Positions 1 through 11,300 of a DNA stretch of 64,000 bases are shown in pieces. Source of the DNA: Malaya genurostris (Eukaryota > Arthropoda > Insecta > Diptera > Culicidae); assembly GCF_030247185.1 (NCBI RefSeq), contig NC_080572.1, positions 128,280,405-128,344,404 on the forward strand. Reading direction: 5' to 3'. The position numbers were made by a program, and so were the translations under genes. Every line of letters begins with the position of its first letter. The stretch's first letter is position 1. The notes under the pieces are model-generated. The model did not search any database and had not been told where the DNA came from. It worked only from the letters and a program-made list of their open reading frames with translations.

Positions 1-1009
1 TGAAATTATGCTAATATTTTTGCACCAAGTGAAGTTTCCTTCCAACCCTTGTGAGGTGGTTTCTGACCAGAGCTAAACTTAGTTAATCAGAGGGTAGAGC
101 CTACGCAAGAGTTGAAGTACATCTCTGGTAGAAAACAGAACAGGAAAAACTAGAAGCGCGCAAAAATAACTCACAATCCAGTATTAACATAATTGAAAAC
201 AAAAACTTCATACCTCGGCATAGTGGATAATGAGAGAAAGAAGTGTCGCGTGAACTCAGTATTTTGCAGAGAACACATACAGCTTTTTCAGACGATGGTG
301 TGCGTTAGTGGTTGACATTGGAATGCATCACGGTTATTTCTCGAGTTGGAAGTGATCCTCAGCACATTAACTTGACCATACTTGTTTTTCAATTTACATT
401 ATTCTATAAGATTACCAAGAAAATAAATTTTCTAGACCTTTTGCTCGCGAAGCTTGTTGTTTGGATTGTTCTTAAATTTAATGTTTGGTTGAGCTCTTTG
501 GTTTATACCTTATTTTTGACTTTACAAAATATATTGGCAACCATTTCAAATCCCTGTGAACAACATCTACAACCCTTTTATGCTCATGTTAGAAGAAACA
601 TAATTTGATCTTCTTTTGAACGAAAGCGACAGAAAGAACAATACTTACATATCGACTTTGGAAAACCCTAGGAATTCATTATAAAGTCATAGCATGAAAG
701 GGTTAAAATTGTTGAAGAATGGATCCTTCATGATGTCAAGCTTCCCCCGCTCAGTCTGCTGAGCCAGTAAAAATGTCCCCTTTCTCTAGGTTACAGAAAT
801 AGCTGCAACGGTTTATCGTATGCAAAAGTTAGTACTCTTATTAGTATGAGTGAGCTGAAACAAATATGCCATTACCACGTACTGATAGTGCGAACCAACA
901 CGAACAAGAATTAGCGAAACGACGACATCATCCATTCGTTCGCTGCAGCAAGCACCCACTACTATTCGCATGAGGAAAACCGAATGGTGTTGATCCTTCA
1001 GAATCCTTG
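1..1009. other. Unassigned AT-rich DNA
   Basis: No gene, repeat boundary or RNA gene can be supported. An open frame near 312-608 begins at TTG, is rich in I, L, F and K as expected of AT-rich noncoding DNA, and resembles nothing I recognise. Confidence 0.5.
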
Positions 1010-1366
1010 ATGCACAATCATAACGGGGTGATGGAAATTGAAGACTTGCACAGTGCATCCCTGCAAACTAGCCGCTTGAAAACGTGGGTACCTATTGCTC
1101 GATCGTTGAAAGAATTACGTTCGTTGCAACTGGGATGTACTGTGGCAATTATCAAGAGGTGCCAGAGCATAAATCATCGTTGCAAGTACAGGTGTGTTCC
1201 GTTTTTATCACGTTTGCCTTTGTTTCGCGTTTACCACTCTGGCGCCTCATTCATGCCCTTGCCCTTGTCCTGTTACGGCTGCTGCACGCGACACAAAGAT
1301 ACATGGTGCGGTGCTCTTTTAGATGAATACTGGAAAAATATTATTAAGCGCGAATTTCGTTGTTGA
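1010..1366 (+). CDS. Unassigned open frame, 118 codons, doubtful
   Basis: An ATG-started frame runs through a locally GC-richer block. It has several Cys and His but no motif I recognise. A second plus frame (about 1072-1191) is also open and protein-like, and ends at CAG followed by GTGTGT, a passable splice donor. Two frames cannot both be coding, so this is either a relic or chance. No function is proposed. Confidence 0.18.
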   Translation: MHNHNGVMEIEDLHSASLQTSRLKTWVPIARSLKELRSLQLGCTVAIIKRCQSINHRCKYRCVPFLSRLPLFRVYHSGASFMPLPLSCYGCCTRHKDTWCGALLDEYWKNIIKREFRC

Positions 1367-1369
1367 TTG

Positions 1370-2452
1370 TGCTACTGCTAGTGAAAAGCTTCAACGTAGA
1401 TGCAGAGTAAATGAGGAAATGATGATCATTTTCGAGACGTTTTCATTGGTACCCCTCGAGTTGTCTGCCAGCAAATACAAAGTTGTGGAATTTCGTATGA
1501 TATAAACAAAATGTATATATTACCCCATTTTATCCGTTTTTGGAGATTATATTCATATATAAGATACTCAATTGTACACTTAAGTCTTTTTTTGTGTGGA
1601 TTATAATACTAATCGTGCTATATTTCAAACCCATCCGGATTTTTTATGCATATTTTCAAAGCTTTGTGGTTTATACCCTTTTCTATATATAAAAAATAGG
1701 TAAGATGGAATTCGTTCAAACTTAGGATACATTATGTACGAGTTTTATATAGGGGAGAGTCGGAAGCCTCGGGGCACTCGTGTTTTATCAAAGCCTCGGG
1801 CCACTCGTGTTTTATCAAAGATCGGGGCACTCGTGTTTTAACTTCAATCCAAATTTCATAAAAAAATTGTTTATGCGACGGTAATGCAAATTTTTGGTTT
1901 CTTGATTTTTTATTTTCTTTTTCAATTTATTTTTTTTTTCGAGGTAATATCATGTCATTGTTATTCTAAGACACCTTGCATCAACAAAAACTTTTAAAAA
2001 TCTCAAATAGTGATATTTCAGGCGGTATGTATTCCACGCATTGAAGGGCTCACAGCTCAGAGAACATTACAATCTGTAAAGTTTATTTCATTTTACTACT
2101 TGTGCGTGCGCGTGCGTAAGTGCGTATGTGAATGCGTGTTACTGGAAGAGGAGTACGTATACTCGTAGAATAAAACTAGGAGTAGATAATGTCAGAGACA
2201 TAACCGCGAGATGTCAAGTAGTGATTCTAATGTGTGTAAGAAATTCAATGAATATTTGTCAAAGTGATCATCAAGTAGCAATTCGTCTACAGAGATGCTT
2301 AAGGTAACCTATGTGCTGGTAATTCATGTATAGAAAATCTTACGCAACGATTTTTTTTTATAAAAGATACTTTTATTCAGACCTATTTGCGTACAAGCTT
2401 TACGTGGCCGATTGAGCTGAGTTTATAGATATTTTTTTATTGGATCTCGTTG
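1370..2452. other. Noncoding stretch with R1-like and simple-sequence scraps
   Basis: Around 1680-1735 lies TAGGTAAGATGGAATTC-type sequence that resembles the end of an R1 copy at about 13130. A short GTGCGT-rich run lies at about 2101-2145. No coding region is supported. Confidence 0.4.
1764..1846. repeat. Three tandem copies of a 27-bp unit
   Basis: The core CACTCGTGTTTTATCAAAG occurs three times in a row with small changes; each copy is preceded by CTCGGGG, CTCGGGC or ATCGGGG. The array follows ATAGGGGAGAGTCGG, which resembles the TAGGGGAGACCGGGG terminus of the pogo-like element at 37347-38328, so it may be the end of a related DNA transposon. Confidence 0.75.
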
Positions 2453-3374
2453 TCACTCTTTCTTTAGGGAGAGAGGAGCTTCCATTAACCTCCTGCGAGG
2501 ATTGAGGGGCAGTTTGTTCGTGGTTCGTCTCGTCATCCATTGCCGTGGTATTGTTGTTGATTTCGTTGCTAGTTGCTGTAGATGCGCCTTGTACATTGTT
2601 TGCAGTTGCTGTTGGTTGGATGGTAAACTGTTAACTACAGCTGGTGTACTTTGTTCTATAGGGGTTACGTTGGATGGTTTCATTGAAGGGGATACTTCAT
2701 TGTTGTTGGTGACTGTCACAGGTGTACTGGGGTTGTTTGGGGTTGGTGTGAAGGAAGCACCGTTGTCCTTTGGTGTGGTTGTCTCCTTGTCCAGTTTATC
2801 ACATGGCCTACCGTAATGAACAGCTTTTTGGCAATATTGACATGTAGCCATCTGATTGTCATAGGTAACAAGTGATTTGCACGGGATTCTTGTATCCTGA
2901 CCGAAAGTTACATAAGAAGGTATAGGTCTTTTCAAGCGCATGCGTAACAAACGTACGATATTTAGAATACCGGGGAAAAAGTTCTTCCACTTTTCTTTTT
3001 CGATAGAGAGAATCTCCGTATTGGGACATAGTTTTAAGAATATAAGGATAAATGACGCTTGAGGGAAGATCATGTACACGAGCTTCTATAGCACTATCTT
3101 CCATATATACTGGAATGTTGTACTTAATGTTCTCGTGCTCCACATAATGCATAATGAATCTATCATAATGCAACTCTTTATAAAACTGGATGTAAACAAC
3201 ATTATTTGTCTTATTGCATTGAAGTAAATGCACACGTTTAATGTCAATATTCATTTGCTTCTTAACCAAACCTTCAAGTTCTCGTATCGAAAGTCGAATT
3301 TTGCACTGCCTGAAGTCAACAATAATTGTATTCTTTCGTACCGGCGGTAGCTTTTGTTCGTTTGGTTCACTCAT
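2453..3374 (-). pseudogene. Non-LTR retrotransposon ORF1 (gag-like), frameshifted relic
   Basis: ORF1 proteins of this kind bind the element RNA and act as its nucleic-acid chaperone. On the minus strand the frame begins at the ATG at 3374 (MSEPNEQK) and is open to about 3025. The continuation, with WKNFFPG, LRMRLKRPIPSYV and SLVTYDNQMATC, lies in another frame down to 2453, so at least one frameshift lies near 3020-3030. A CX2CX4HX4C zinc knuckle (CQYCQKAVHYGRPC) sits at about 2810-2850, followed by a Pro/Thr/Asn/Gln-rich tail. The motif order is that of mosquito ORF1 proteins from the Loa, I or Jockey groups; I cannot pick the clade. No reverse transcriptase follows, so the copy is truncated. 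Confidence 0.75.
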
Positions 3375-3539
3375 TTTTGAGGTCGTTCTATTGTTCACTG
3401 CACAATACTGTACTTGGTTTCTTTCGTCCCGAACGTAAGCGGTTTTGTTTTATCGACTGACTTGGATGAGATGTGAAAGCGAACTTGCTTACGCAACGAT
3501 GATTTTCGGCAAATTTTCACTTATATCCGACTGAGAAAG

Positions 3540-3735
3540 CGGTTAGATCTTGTTGTGCGTTAATCGATTGTTGAACGACATACTAAACGAAATACTAGTT
3601 CAGTTTGTTGGAACGGTTTGCTCTTTTTCTACAAAAAAAGTATGAAAATTTGGTGTTTTCTCCATATGAAAAGAAAATGTGTTGTTATTCTACGCAAAGT
3701 ATTAGTATTCTACAGGTGTGTAGTGTTTATTTGAA
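3540..3735 (-). repeat. Dispersed sequence upstream of the ORF1 relic, second copy at 18110
   Basis: The reverse complement of this stretch matches 18110-18308 through ACCTGTAGAATAC, AATAACAACACATTTC, a CGTTCCAA(C/T)AAACTGAAC block and AGTATG(T/C)CGTTCAAC. It lies just 5' of the gag-like frame, so it is probably the 5' leader of that retrotransposon. The 5' end is not delimited. The remaining sequence up to the ATG (3375-3540) is probably leader as well. Confidence 0.6.
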
Positions 3736-4639
3736 ATACAAGGAAGTTGAAACTTCCACAACGCTCCAGTAAAACTAGCCCAACGGAGCTCCAACACCTT
3801 ACACTGATAATTGCTCAATAATTGACCTCTGTCTACCGATTTCGTTGAACGAAAAACACGTTCGGTTCAGTGGTCTGTTTCAAAATCGGCAAACGAAAGT
3901 CCCGAATCGGCCTCCAGTTCAACGATTTATTGGACATTCATAGAACTAACGGTTCAACGTATTGTAATTACGTACAACGTAATTATTTCCACAAGTTTAT
4001 CAACATTTACATAACAAACGTTATATTGACAACAATCTTACGTTCGAAGAAGCACTCAAACAATGAAAAAGTTATTAGGAATCAAAATATCGTAGCTCTC
4101 ACGAAGTATCAAATCGTGAAATGTACTTTCTTTTATATTCTCTTGCATGCAAATTTATGTTTATTCTGACCTAGCATTTGTATACATTTTTGTATCGAAA
4201 CATGCCATTTCACATGCCTATGTGAAAGGCCACAGATTTGAACAACTCTTTTGCACATTTTATAATCCAAAATTTGAATGAATTGCTAAATTGACTATAA
4301 ATCTATACAACTTTTCTCGACGTTATAAAAATTTTCTAACAATTTATTGAATACATTGTCCTAATACCTACATAAATTATACTATCTAAAAATAGCGGAA
4401 TAATACCAAAACAAGCTATTGTATCAAATTGAAGCTACTATTCCATTTCAATAATATAATAATTCCTTAATAAGCAAAGATAGTAAAATGACCTATTACT
4501 TTGATATATGTTAGTTCTCGGAAATAGTAAAACAGATTGTTTTCTGCGGTTTTTAGAGCAGAAGCAAAGACATTGTATTCGATTTCATCACAAATCGTTG
4601 ATAGAAAATTGAGTAATCAACTTAACTTTACTTTAATTA
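3736..4639. other. Unassigned AT-rich DNA
   Basis: I see no supported gene. The open frame at about 3870-4169 is AT-driven and lacks motifs. Confidence 0.5.
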
Positions 4640-4960
4640 ACAAGTTTACTTGGAGAGGGGTGAGAACCAAGGTACAAATGAATGGTCTTATGGTACAACA
4701 CGGAATATATTAACTTTATCCTTATCTGACTTCCGGTTTCGGAATTGTCCATTCATTCACTTTTCTCGGAGACGGCGTGATCGATTTTCACCAAAATAGA
4801 CGGAATTCTTGATTTTTTTTGTTGATTTGACTTCCGGTTCCCGATATACAGGGTGATGAGTGTTTAACATTTTAAGCCGTTGTTTCAAAAACATGCTAAA
4901 GAGGGAACGGATTCGACTTCCAATTCCGGAGCAACAATGTTTTTCGATTTGCAGTTTATA
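4640..4960 (+). repeat. R1 repeat fragment
   Basis: It carries the R1 core units: TGACTTCCGGTTTCGGAATT, CTCGGAGACGGCGTGATCG, and GACTTCCGGTTCCCGATATA followed by CAGGGTGATGAGTG. Both R1 ends are missing. Confidence 0.6.
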
Positions 4961-5081
4961 TTAGTTTACGCCCGAACAAACTTTTCTGTTTTTAATTTCA
5001 ATGAAGAGTTTTGTTAAGAACTTCACAGTAATATCATAATTCCAGTAAACCAAGATTTCTCACTGTTCGGAGACGACGTAT

Positions 5082-5183
5082 GTGAGAAATGGGTGTACTT
5101 TTCCAACAGCTACTATGGTTGTATGACATGCGCAGGCAACTTTATAGACGCATTTTGGGATCGTTTACGCACCCATTTCTCAC
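5082..5183. repeat. Inverted repeat, 14-bp arms
   Basis: GTGAGAAATGGGTG at 5082-5095 is repeated inverted and perfect at 5170-5183, with about 74 bp between. It could be the ends of a small MITE, but no target duplication is evident. Confidence 0.55.
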
Positions 5184-5965
5184 CAGAGACGCTTCTGGTG
5201 TTACAGCCTTTTACTTATTACACTGGGAAATCTAGATGTATTAGACTTATGGTAATATGAGTAATATGAGAACTGTTTTAAACTAATTTTAGGTTAAATA
5301 CAAAGAAAATTTTTCTTGATGATCTTTTGCAAAATAGTCGCTTCGGTGAATAAAACTAGTGTAATATACCTATTGAAATTAACCTTTTTATAAAAAAAAT
5401 ATTACGACTATTTAATAACAAACCCTGTCAACTGAAACAGTTTAACCCGGATCGGTTCTTTTTATCAATTTGACTTGAGTTGACTCAGGCTCAATTTTCA
5501 TAAAATCAACAAAAATACAACCCGGAATAACGAGCTGATATTGGGCATTGGGTTAATGCTTTGTTTAATGCCCAGATACACTGATCAGAATTCGCACAAA
5601 TTTTCTTTTTTTGAGTAACTAGGATTTATATCGTTTCAGTCAAGATATCTTAGAGTGTAGTTAGGTACTATGAAATTAAAACTGAGAACCTTCACAATTC
5701 AGTGCGAGCAACGATCTTCAGAATAAAGGTGTTTGTATTGATCAGCGATGAGCTGCGTCTTCACGCTCATTTAAGGATTACATCTTTAGTCTTGAGGTGA
5801 GCTGATTAATAGAAGAAAATAAGGCTCGTGATTGAACTTTTGCCACCCTTGCTGACCACAGAGCATAAGTATCAACTCATCATACCCAAATCAGACAATT
5901 TCGGGAAGCAAAACAAAACAAATCCTGCTTTATTCTTCCAACTCTTATACTATTCACGCCGCGTT

Positions 5966-6040
5966 AAGCGCTGAAAAGAAAATACATCTAAATTCGACAG
6001 ACAGCTGATTGAGCGTGTGAATTGTTGATTTTCAGCGCTT
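5966..6040. repeat. Inverted repeat, 12-bp arms
   Basis: AAGCGCTGAAAA at 5966-5977 and its reverse complement at 6029-6040. Nature unknown. Confidence 0.5.
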
Positions 6041-7012
6041 CATAAGTGGTAGCTGAGCCGGTTTCAAAGAACTACAATCCTAATCTCATTCAAAAACAAT
6101 GTGATATTTTGAGAGTAAGATCTGCCAACAACGGCTCAAGCAGATTATCCTCTCGACATAACCGATGTTCACTTTAGCTTCTCGTATTAACAAAACCTTC
6201 GCACGTATCCGCACCACACAAAAGCAGGAAGGGAAAATAAAACCACCGCAAAATATCGGGCGTTTTCAGGCAAAATTCCGAAAACAAAACGCCTACAGAT
6301 GTTTTCTAGTATGCTATCTTCGCACTTATGTCTCAATTTTCAGAAGGTTTTTAGGTTTTTTTTTCTCGGCCAAGCATCTTGACGGGTAGAAAGTGAATAA
6401 TGTAAAAGGAAGTAAAATAGTATAAATAAATTTCTTTTCATCGAATTGTATAGGAAAGGAAAGCAAAATTAATCCTGTAAATTGTGATAATAGAACCGTT
6501 TTGGCCCAAGAGTAATTCCTATCTTTATTCATTCATTGGCATTCTATTAACGAATTCATACGTCAAATTGAGGGATTCGAACAATATACGCAAGGAGTTG
6601 ATACCACGGCTTTACGTGACAGTGCACGGTGTATTATTGTGGTTTTGTCATATGATATTTTTGATTAAGAAGAGATCGTTGTAGTAATAGAGAGAAAGAG
6701 AAAGAGAGAAAGATTGTGTATATTTCGTTTGAGAAATAGTGGAATTCTATGACGACAGTCTTTTTTACAAAAGGGAATTTCAACAGCAGGTTTCTTAGAT
6801 CAGAAATTTATTTTTAGATCCCGGAATCCAGCTCCATCGTTCCAACTTATTCATTAATTAGTATAATTAAATATAAATATATGTTTTACTTGACGTATTA
6901 GTTGAACGACGTCTACCTTATCTATTATTATAACTTCTTTGAATGGTACAATAGTGAAACCATTTTTATAACACTCGAAATTAGAATATTGGTATATATT
7001 GATCAAAAACCC

Positions 7013-7202
7013 TTCAACGCTCTGGTGGGGTACATTTATACCCCAGCGCTACTTAAAACCTCCGGTTACGGTGTACTATAATCGTAAACAACATTTGCCA
7101 AAATTTAATCCGATGTTTAATGTCTCGTTTACACCAGTGCATTGTCACTTAATCGGCTCAGTTGGTCTGGGGTACAAAAGTACCCTCTGAGAGCGTTTAG
7201 GT
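7013..7202. mobile_element. Small MITE with hairpin termini
   Basis: The ends are imperfect inverted repeats built on ACGCTCT, GGGTAC, TTT and TACCCCAG. Each end is itself a hairpin (GGGGTACATTTATACCCC on the left, GGGTACTTTTGTACCC on the right after inversion). The element is about 190 bp and noncoding. Target duplication is not clear. Confidence 0.6.
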
Positions 7203-8190
7203 TAGTGTTTTGTTGAGAGTGAAAAATATGATAATTTGATTCATTTTGTGAGCAAAATGTCTCAACACAGTATGAGAGAAAAATATGAAGGATATTGTTT
7301 ACTACATCATTGCTGAACAATAGCATTGTATATTTTGTATATAAAATGGGCTATTCGATAAAACATACAGTAGAATAGTAGCATATACAAGAGAAGCGAT
7401 ACCGATATTTCTGGTTTCGCAGGTAAAATAATTTTTTGAGTTTAATGAGATCATCGTTAAACCTGATTTCTCATATTTTACAGCCCAACTTTTTATCTTT
7501 TTGCATAAGTAATATACAATTATAGCTCAAACTAAATATGTTGTAAACAAATACCTGCACTTGATGCTCACAATTACATCGGAATCAATACATTTTTTAC
7601 CTGGTTTGGACAACATTTAACATTTGTCAAATAAACAATTTGAAATGTACTTGTTTTACAAAAAATCTTTTTTAAACCACCTAGTGATGTAATGATGCCT
7701 TACTCATATCAATCATATTGTCATATATAATACTGCAGTATTCTATTTAAAATGTTTCTCTTTGCTTCTTGAAGGAAACCTAAGAGATTGCTTGTACATT
7801 AACTAGTATAACCTACAGAATGAAGCAGTTCTCTGACTGATCAGGCCATCCACGAGAAAACGAAATGAGTTCCACTATTGAAGGTACTTCCGGCACCAGA
7901 ACCCAAGAATCGGTATAATCGAAGTTGTTTCGTATGGCCATCAACTAACATGACGTACCAACTCTACTAGTTTTTATTCAAGTTTAGAAGATTCTATACA
8001 TTATTCATACATAATATCAATTTTATCTATCATTTTTACCTAACATTGGGAATCGAGCCGCCGAGAGTAAATACATGCCCGGGGGTATTGCACTATTACG
8101 GACCCCTATACATGAGAATAAATCCTCCGTGTATTTACCACACCAAAACGCTACTCTCGCATGAATTGGATCTTAAAAATATATTCGTAT
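7203..8190. other. Unassigned DNA with an R1 start fragment
   Basis: ACCACCTAGTGATGTAATGA followed by TGCCTTACTC at about 7677-7706 resembles the R1 left end. The rest is AT-rich with no supported gene. Confidence 0.35.
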
Positions 8191-8393
8191 TATTCCGGGA
8201 CGGGCCCATCCGGAACGATCCGGGAGATTTTTTTCCGCACCGTCGGCACCGGGAAAAACTCTGCGAGGAATATCGGTGGCAACCAAATGGATTTTCTTCC
8301 GGATCCGGGATTCCAATACACACACACGCCGGGTACTCAGTCATCGCTGATAAGAAAAAAACCGTCCCGGTTGATCCCGGCCGTCCCGGAATA
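8191..8393. mobile_element. GC-rich MITE with 13-bp terminal inverted repeats
   Basis: TATTCCGGGACGG at 8191-8203 pairs with CCGTCCCGGAATA at 8381-8393. The interior has repeated CCGG and TCCCGG motifs and stands out in base composition from the AT-rich flanks. Target duplication is not resolved. Open frames across it on both strands are composition artefacts. Confidence 0.6.
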
Positions 8394-8970
8394 GTGCGAA
8401 GAGGCTTTAATGCCTATCCGTCCACACAGAAAGAAAAGATGAAACTTACACGACATGTAAACCAATAGTACTATTAAACAGACGTCAGTTGAAACGAAAA
8501 TCTGATCTAAAACCATGATTGATGTAAAATTACATTGAAATGCATTTACTTTTTCATTGAACAAGGCAATATATTTACAAATCGCGCAGTTTTGTAATGT
8601 AACTTTCCATTCAATTACCTGCTCCAAATATGTGCATGAAAATAAATGTAAATTCACAAAATATTTTTATCTGTGCATCAGAGGCGTTTTTTACTCGTCG
8701 GCTTTGACTGAACGTGCTATTTTTGCAGATATTGGTATGACGGATGCGGTAAAATTTGTAGATCGGTCGCAACGATACACAAAATTTCATTATTAATTAT
8801 TTCTTTCTTCTGAAGAATAAGAAACACTTTCAAAATTTCGCATTTCCGGGCTCCCTGAAAAGGTCCGTGCACGGGGGATTGCCGGTAGTTGGATCCGAAT
8901 GAAATTCAGGAATTCCGTATACCACGAGAGCTGTCATTTGAATCTAAGTGTGTCTAAGAAAACCTAGTGA
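8394..8970. other. Unassigned DNA
   Basis: No supported gene. Two overlapping opposite-strand open frames cover parts of it, without motifs. Confidence 0.4.
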
Positions 8971-9118
8971 GATTATTTATTTTTTGCTTCGATTAAAGAG
9001 GTTTTAACCTTAAAGTCATTCGCGTCTTCGAACCAGAAAAACTTACTGACCCTATGTGCGGGACTGGGAATCGAACGCAGACGGGCTGCATGAAAGGCAT
9101 CGATCATCCTCACACACA
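8971..9118 (-). mobile_element. tRNA-derived SINE, family S2
   Basis: On the minus strand GCGTTCGATTCCC is a good RNA polymerase III B box, followed by CATAGGGTCAGTAAG and a tail with GAATGACTTTAAGGTTAAAA then CCTC and an A-rich end. This is the layout of a mosquito tRNA-derived SINE. It differs from the S1 copies elsewhere in this window. The bases after it (about 9119-9185) resemble the end of an R1 copy (GCGAATGGTATATGACACTT), so the SINE probably inserted into R1. Confidence 0.6.
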
Positions 9119-9289
9119 CAGAGATTTCTCGGTGTGAAGAACGGATGCGAATGGTATATGACACTTGGCTCTCTGGGCCCTACAATTGTTGCTAATCGAT
9201 TTTTAATTTTTTAGCACATATACTTTTATTTTCTTTCGACAACCTTGTCGCGTGTATAATTTTTTTTTTATCGTATCGCGTAGTGCAGT

Positions 9290-11070
9290 ATGGCAAAGTG
9301 CGGTGTCGTCAACTGTGCAATGAATGATAATCGTTCTCTTTGGAATTGCAGTGGAACCTGCGGAAGGAAATTTCATCCCGCCTGTATTGGCGTTTAGCGA
9401 AATAATGAACAACTGCTGCGTACATTCATGCTTCCTTTATGCATCGAATGTCAGGAGCAGAGATGCCAAGTAAAAATTTAAAAAATCTTCAGACAGAGTT
9501 GAAAATGTCTGTATATATGAAAAAAAATTTGCAGTCAACAAGTATGTCTTGCTAGCAGGCATTTCTCTATAAAGTATGATACGCTAAACAAATTTGGCTA
9601 GCAAAAAAAAAGTCGCGACAGTTTTAAAAGTCTGTAAATTTTGACGAAAGTCTGCGAAAACCTCGAACTTCAAAAGTCTGCACAACAAAAAATGTCTGCA
9701 GCACTATGTACAAAATCTGCAGATTTACATACAAATCAGTAGATCTGGCTTCTCTGGTCAGGAGGACTATTACGAACAATTCAATTTGAAGGAACTCATA
9801 ACGGACAGTATTAAGTTCCAGTCAGACTCGAATCAGGCCCTTATTCAGTATCTAAAAACCACGGCCATATCGAATGAATCATTCAATCATATCGAGTCAT
9901 TATTGACTTACTCTGTTTGAGTAAGAGCTGACCAAAATAAACAACATTAATACTGCAACCGAAAAAAAATATAACTGGAATTTTCTAAACTATCAGAAGT
10001 AAATCAAGTAATACATTGGCAATTAATGCGCAGTCGGCAATCGAAAAATGCACTGCAGTTCTACTTCACAAATTTGACTAATTCGAAACAAGAATCGATG
10101 CTGACGCTAGTAGTCTCAACATAGACACGAACAAAATCGTCGACCAAATTATGGACGAAGTTAAATTTTTATCGTAAAAATTTTCTAGTCCAAGGCCAGA
10201 AAAGAACAGAGAAGGAAATTCAAGCATGCGACAGTGGCTGGCGCTTCATCGGAAATAAAAAAAATCTGGAAACAAGACTGGAGTGAGTATGACAAGAAAC
10301 AGCGCACTCGCACTCGACGGCTGCAAGAAAAACAAGCAGAAAAAGTAAACCTCAGACAGAAACATCGGAAGCGGAAACAACAAAATAATACAAATTTCAA
10401 CAACAACAACCATAACAGAAACAGATATTACAGTATACGCAGTAAAAACAACAACAACTACTACAACAGCAAACACGACAACAACAGCAACATTCAACAC
10501 AAATAGTAATAATAACTGCCACAACAATAACAATAATATGTCATTACAGGTGAAACAATCACCCTTACAAAGGAACAAGAAGTATTCAAAACAACACTAC
10601 TCCGGTCGGTCCGGTCGAAGCTGCACCAACTATGTGAACACATCTGCAATATCATAGGACATGAATACAGACAGCCAATTCGAAATTGATCCAATGCGTC
10701 CTCCCATTGTACGTCTTACTTCACAATCTGCAAATGGCAACGAACGCTTCTTGAAAGCAAGACTTCGTGACCCGAAAGTAATGCACGTCATCCGTCTGTA
10801 TTTTTCATACATGAAAAATCAACAACCTACAGTATGCATCAAGGATATGACACCCACTAGTATAAAAATGCTATTAGCATCAGAAGGTCTTCCAACAACA
10901 CCTCCTACGAATCTTCATCGACGTCCATCAGAAATATGGAATGAAACCTAAGGAAGCGCTGGCCGACCTGGACTCTTATGGGAAATTTTTGACAAGTGCA
11001 CACATCCGCCGACTCCAACTAATCCGGGAAGCCGAACACAATTTTACAAGGCCGAATTTTTGGAAATAAC
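9290..11070 (+). pseudogene. CR1-like non-LTR retrotransposon ORF1 with PHD finger, decayed
   Basis: The ATG at 9290 opens a frame with a C4HC3 PHD-type finger: KCGVVNC, then WNCSGTC, then KFHPAC, then (after an in-frame TAG at about 9394) a CIEC. A hAT-type MITE at 9458-9756 interrupts the frame, and coding sense resumes after it (EDYYEQFNLKELI). Further down come CDSGWRFIGN, a frameshift within an A run near 10260, KIWKQDWSEYDKKQ, an Asn/Gln-rich CAA-repeat linker (about 10375-10505), VIRLYFSYMK, LLASEGLP, and in another frame HIRRLQLIREAEHN ending at about 11067. PHD finger plus this tail is typical of CR1-type ORF1. Multiple stops and frameshifts show it is dead. Confidence 0.8.
9458..9756 (-). 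mobile_element. hAT-type MITE with perfect 8-bp target duplication (copy 1)
   Basis: The ends CAGAGATGCC and (inverted) CAGAGAAGCC bound a 299-bp noncoding element. GTCAGGAG directly precedes it (9450-9457) and directly follows it (9757-9764), the 8-bp duplication expected of hAT transposases. It is inverted relative to the copy at 24163-24456 and shares its TCTGCAGATTT and GTCTGCACAACAAAAAATG blocks. It interrupts the CR1-like ORF1. Confidence 0.9.
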
Positions 11071-11169
11071 GACGCCCTCTATTGAGGTAGTATCCTATAA
11101 TGATGTAAGTGACACTACACTTCATTCAAATCCTCAAATTTCTTCAGAATGCGATTGAAATTCTAGTCT

Positions 11170-11300
11170 ACTGTCAGAAAAAAAATTATGTCGAATATGG
11201 AACCAGAAGTTAAGTTATACATATATGGTGACTTTAACCAACGAAACGCTCACTTCATCACCGATGAACAAAACACAACAAAAAATCTAAACGTTGAGAA
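11170..11300 (+). pseudogene. CR1-like ORF2 endonuclease fragment
   Basis: The frame at about 11197 reads MEPEVKLYIYGDFNQRNAHF. GDFN is the conserved catalytic motif of the apurinic-type endonuclease of non-LTR ORF2. Most of the endonuclease domain upstream is absent, so ORF2 is internally deleted. Confidence 0.65.

Larger units (their letters stand above)
4961..7012. other. Unassigned DNA with two small inverted repeats and a GA tract
   Basis: It contains two short inverted repeats (listed separately), AT-rich open frames without motifs, and a GAGA/GAAA tract near 6690-6712. No gene is supported. Confidence 0.4.

Noticed and set aside
8971..9118. A genuine tRNA gene
   Set aside because: Only the B-box arm is good; the head lacks a complete acceptor stem and continues into a SINE body and A-rich tail.
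10246..10578. Minus-strand Val/Leu-rich frame that looks like a membrane protein
   Set aside because: It is the complement of the CAA-rich linker of the CR1-like ORF1, whose plus strand has recognisable motifs on both sides.
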